This document shows, in pieces, positions 62,797-64,000 of a DNA stretch of 64,000 bases. The notes under the pieces were generated by a model. It was not told the DNA's origin, searched no databases, and saw nothing but the letters and a program-made list of their open reading frames with translations. The position numbers were made by a program, and so were the translations under genes. Position 1 is the first letter of the stretch, and each line of letters begins with the position of its first letter. Origin of the DNA: Aequorivita capsosiphonis DSM 23843. GTDB taxonomy: Bacteria > Bacteroidota > Bacteroidia > Flavobacteriales > Flavobacteriaceae. The stretch lies in contig NZ_KE386849.1 in assembly GCF_000429125.1 (NCBI RefSeq), forward strand, positions 323,097-387,096, given 5' to 3'.

Positions 62797-63308
62797 TAGG
62801 CCATATTTCCATATTCAAGTCTATTTAGAATATTTCTAACTTCTTGAATTCCAGTTAAAGAATCGAAGAGACTTTCAGGTGAGACACCTCCTAAAGAAAT
62901 ATTTGGTTTTTTTAACCAACGTTGAAATTTTTCTTTTTCATTATTGAAAACCTCTAACCCAAAATCGAGCAATTCTACAAGAACTAGAATCACTTCACTA
63001 TCTCTACCAGTAAGTAAATCTTTATCTTTCTTTTTTTTATTGTAGGTGGTTTGAGCTACACCCAGAAGATTCAAAACGTGTTTCACAGGTAAATTTGTTC
63101 TTGTACTTATCACTTCAATTGACTCATAAGGTAATCCTTGTCTAATAATACCAACTCTGCCCATCTTTGTATTCCAAGTATATTTATCTTCTGCAACCAC
63201 TATGCTCCAATACGGACTTTCGGCTCTTCTGGCTCTTGCTCTTTGGACACTTTTTTCTGGATCCATCGCTTTGGTTCTAGACGGCATTTTACTTTTCTTA
63301 TCGCTCAT
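62796..63308 (-). CDS. Xre/MbcA/ParS-type antitoxin
   Basis: Start at 63308 (MSDKKSKMPSRTKAMDPEKS); a longer frame reaches 63404 but would cross the operator. 170 residues: a central HTH (STRTNLPVKHVLNLLGVAQT) and a C-terminal toxin-binding domain (AEVILVLVE-like, EVFNNEKEKFQRWLKKPNIS, LGGVSPESLFDSLTGIQEVR). This is the DUF2384 architecture that partners RES toxins. Confidence 0.87.
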   Translation of the reverse strand: MSDKKSKMPSRTKAMDPEKSVQRARARRAESPYWSIVVAEDKYTWNTKMGRVGIIRQGLPYESIEVISTRTNLPVKHVLNLLGVAQTTYNKKKKDKDLLTGRDSEVILVLVELLDFGLEVFNNEKEKFQRWLKKPNISLGGVSPESLFDSLTGIQEVRNILNRLEYGNMA

Positions 63309-63309
63309 A

Positions 63310-63345
63310 ACAACATATTTGTTGTGAATGTACAGCAATTTTGCT
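63310..63345 (-). promoter_or_regulatory. two inverted repeats, probable toxin-antitoxin operator
   Basis: ACAACA-TATT-TGTTGT (63310-63325) and AGCAA-TT-TTGCT (63334-63345) sit immediately upstream of the antitoxin start. Such paired palindromes at the start are typical of autorepressed toxin-antitoxin operons. Confidence 0.55.
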
Positions 63346-63488
63346 ACAATTACTAGTTTTTTTTGTTTAAATAAGTTTATGGTTTGGGAATTGATAAGAA
63401 CCAAGATTTCATCAATGCTGGATAGCTGTTCGGATAATAAAGAAAAGGCTTCTTTTTCACCTCAGTTCTTTGTTGAAATATCCACACA

Positions 63489-63545
63489 AGTTAACTGGCA
63501 CAGTTTGAACCGAAATCACTGGCACAAATCGAACCGAATTAACCA
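63489..63545. mobile_element. probable IS end with two TnpA-type repeats
   Basis: ACTGGCACAGTTTGAACCGA (63492-63511) and ACTGGCACAAATCGAACCGA (63516-63535) are 24-bp direct repeats. Repeated ACTGGCACA..GAACCGAA words mark the ends of IS21-like or related elements in this phylum. With the partial transposase that follows, this is likely the right-hand end of an IS whose body continues beyond the window. Confidence 0.6.
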
Positions 63546-63721
63546 ACTGTTCTAAGTAAATTCAGGCCAATTCTTTTTTTGTTGTATAAAAGCTTTCATT
63601 CGATGCATTATTTGCAACGGAAATAACATATATTCGCTGCAAATCAAAGTTAATTCGTTGCAATGTAGTTTTTTTTGCTGTTCGTTAAGGCACATAGTTT
63701 ACAAAGTTAAAGTCACATGCT

Positions 63722-64000
63722 TTACACTAGATTCTGACTTAGTCTAATTGATACTTGTTTATCTCTTATTTTATTTTCATTAAAGTAACCTAAAAATACG
63801 TCTCTATAAAATACTCTCCAAATTCCGTTTCCTTGATCTTCAACTCCTACGTATTTGCCCTTAAGTCCAGCAGTTAAATATACCCAATAATATGACTTCC
63901 ACCGCAGGGATGCATTTTGGCATACTTTCATCACTTTCATGGTTGATGGATAATCATATGTTGGAATTTTCTCAGGGTATGGTCTATTGGAAAAATCATG
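63722..64000 (-). CDS. transposase/integrase C-terminus, cut by the window edge
   Basis: The frame stays open to the last base: HDFSNRPYPEKIPTYDYPST, then MKVMKVCQNASLRWKSYYWV, YLTAGLKGKYVGVED and GNGIWRVFYRDVFLGYFNEN, ending IRDKQVSIRLSQNLV. It is the C-terminal part of a DDE integrase-type transposase (IS481/IS21-like). The Met at 63940 is internal, not a start. Whether the gene is intact cannot be judged from this window. Confidence 0.72.
   Translation of the reverse strand, partial: HDFSNRPYPEKIPTYDYPSTMKVMKVCQNASLRWKSYYWVYLTAGLKGKYVGVEDQGNGIWRVFYRDVFLGYFNENKIRDKQVSIRLSQNLV

Noticed and set aside
63722..63940. Complete small protein starting at 63940
   Set aside because: The frame remains open to the window edge with transposase-like sequence; the Met is internal.

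Overview
The window looks like the chromosome of a Flavobacteriia-type Bacteroidetes. The DNA is AT-rich and purine/Sec-lipoprotein genes abound (MKK...C lipobox). Genes lack strong Shine-Dalgarno sequences, and several promoters carry the Bacteroidetes -7 element TAnnTTTG. Families typical of the group are present: DUF6266, GxxExxY, clade II nos cluster, YbhGFSR-like exporter, and REP/RAYT-type repeats. No rRNA, tRNA or CRISPR array was seen.

Layout. 1-12.5 kb is accessory: a small HTH protein, a DUF6266 gene, an HNH endonuclease killed by one stop codon, a four-gene operon (zinc ribbon, TerB-like protein, coiled-coil membrane protein, vWA-like lipoprotein), a 123-bp tandem array, an unknown 600-residue enzyme-like protein, a DUF6326 membrane protein and a Fic protein. 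12.5-20 kb is a leftward nitrous-oxide reduction operon: cytochrome c, FAS1 lipoprotein, nosZ, a membrane protein, nosL, nosD, nosF, nosY. 21.8-31.4 kb is a TetR-TolC-HlyD-ABC exporter locus, interrupted by a VIT-family gene, a 60-bp tandem repeat array and a GxxExxY gene inside its own repeats. 31.7-48 kb is a stress/anaerobiosis block: ATP-cone nuclease, YceI-porin-YceI, six universal stress proteins, a PAS histidine kinase with a REC-Crp/Fnr response regulator, a TerB-like protein, trxA-deoC-deoD, and hpf-usp. 48-64 kb is mostly housekeeping (DoxX/DsrE/TlpA, LpxD, slipin-NfeD, 2-hydroxyacid dehydrogenase, NPP phosphodiesterase, MutS-like ATPase, GNAT), with a RAYT transposase in a REP field, a group II intron relic, a RES-Xre toxin-antitoxin pair and the end of an IS element.

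Main idea. Eight sites of the form TGAY-N4-RTCA sit upstream of eight transcription units: the nos operon, USP genes, YceI/porin, the two-component genes themselves, hpf-usp and the unknown 600-residue protein. At five of them the site centre lies exactly 33.0 bp from the centre of a canonical TAnnTTTG -7 element, which is class II (-41.5) Crp/Fnr activation geometry. The window encodes a plausible regulator: a REC-cNMP-HTH_Crp protein with an Fnr-like recognition helix, paired with a PAS kinase lacking the FixL haem histidine. I infer one oxygen/redox regulon, run by a phosphorylation-controlled Fnr-like factor, linking N2O respiration to universal stress proteins and ribosome hibernation. 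The same promoters also settle several start codons.

Limits: everything here was read by eye; family names rest on motif recognition and no database search was run.
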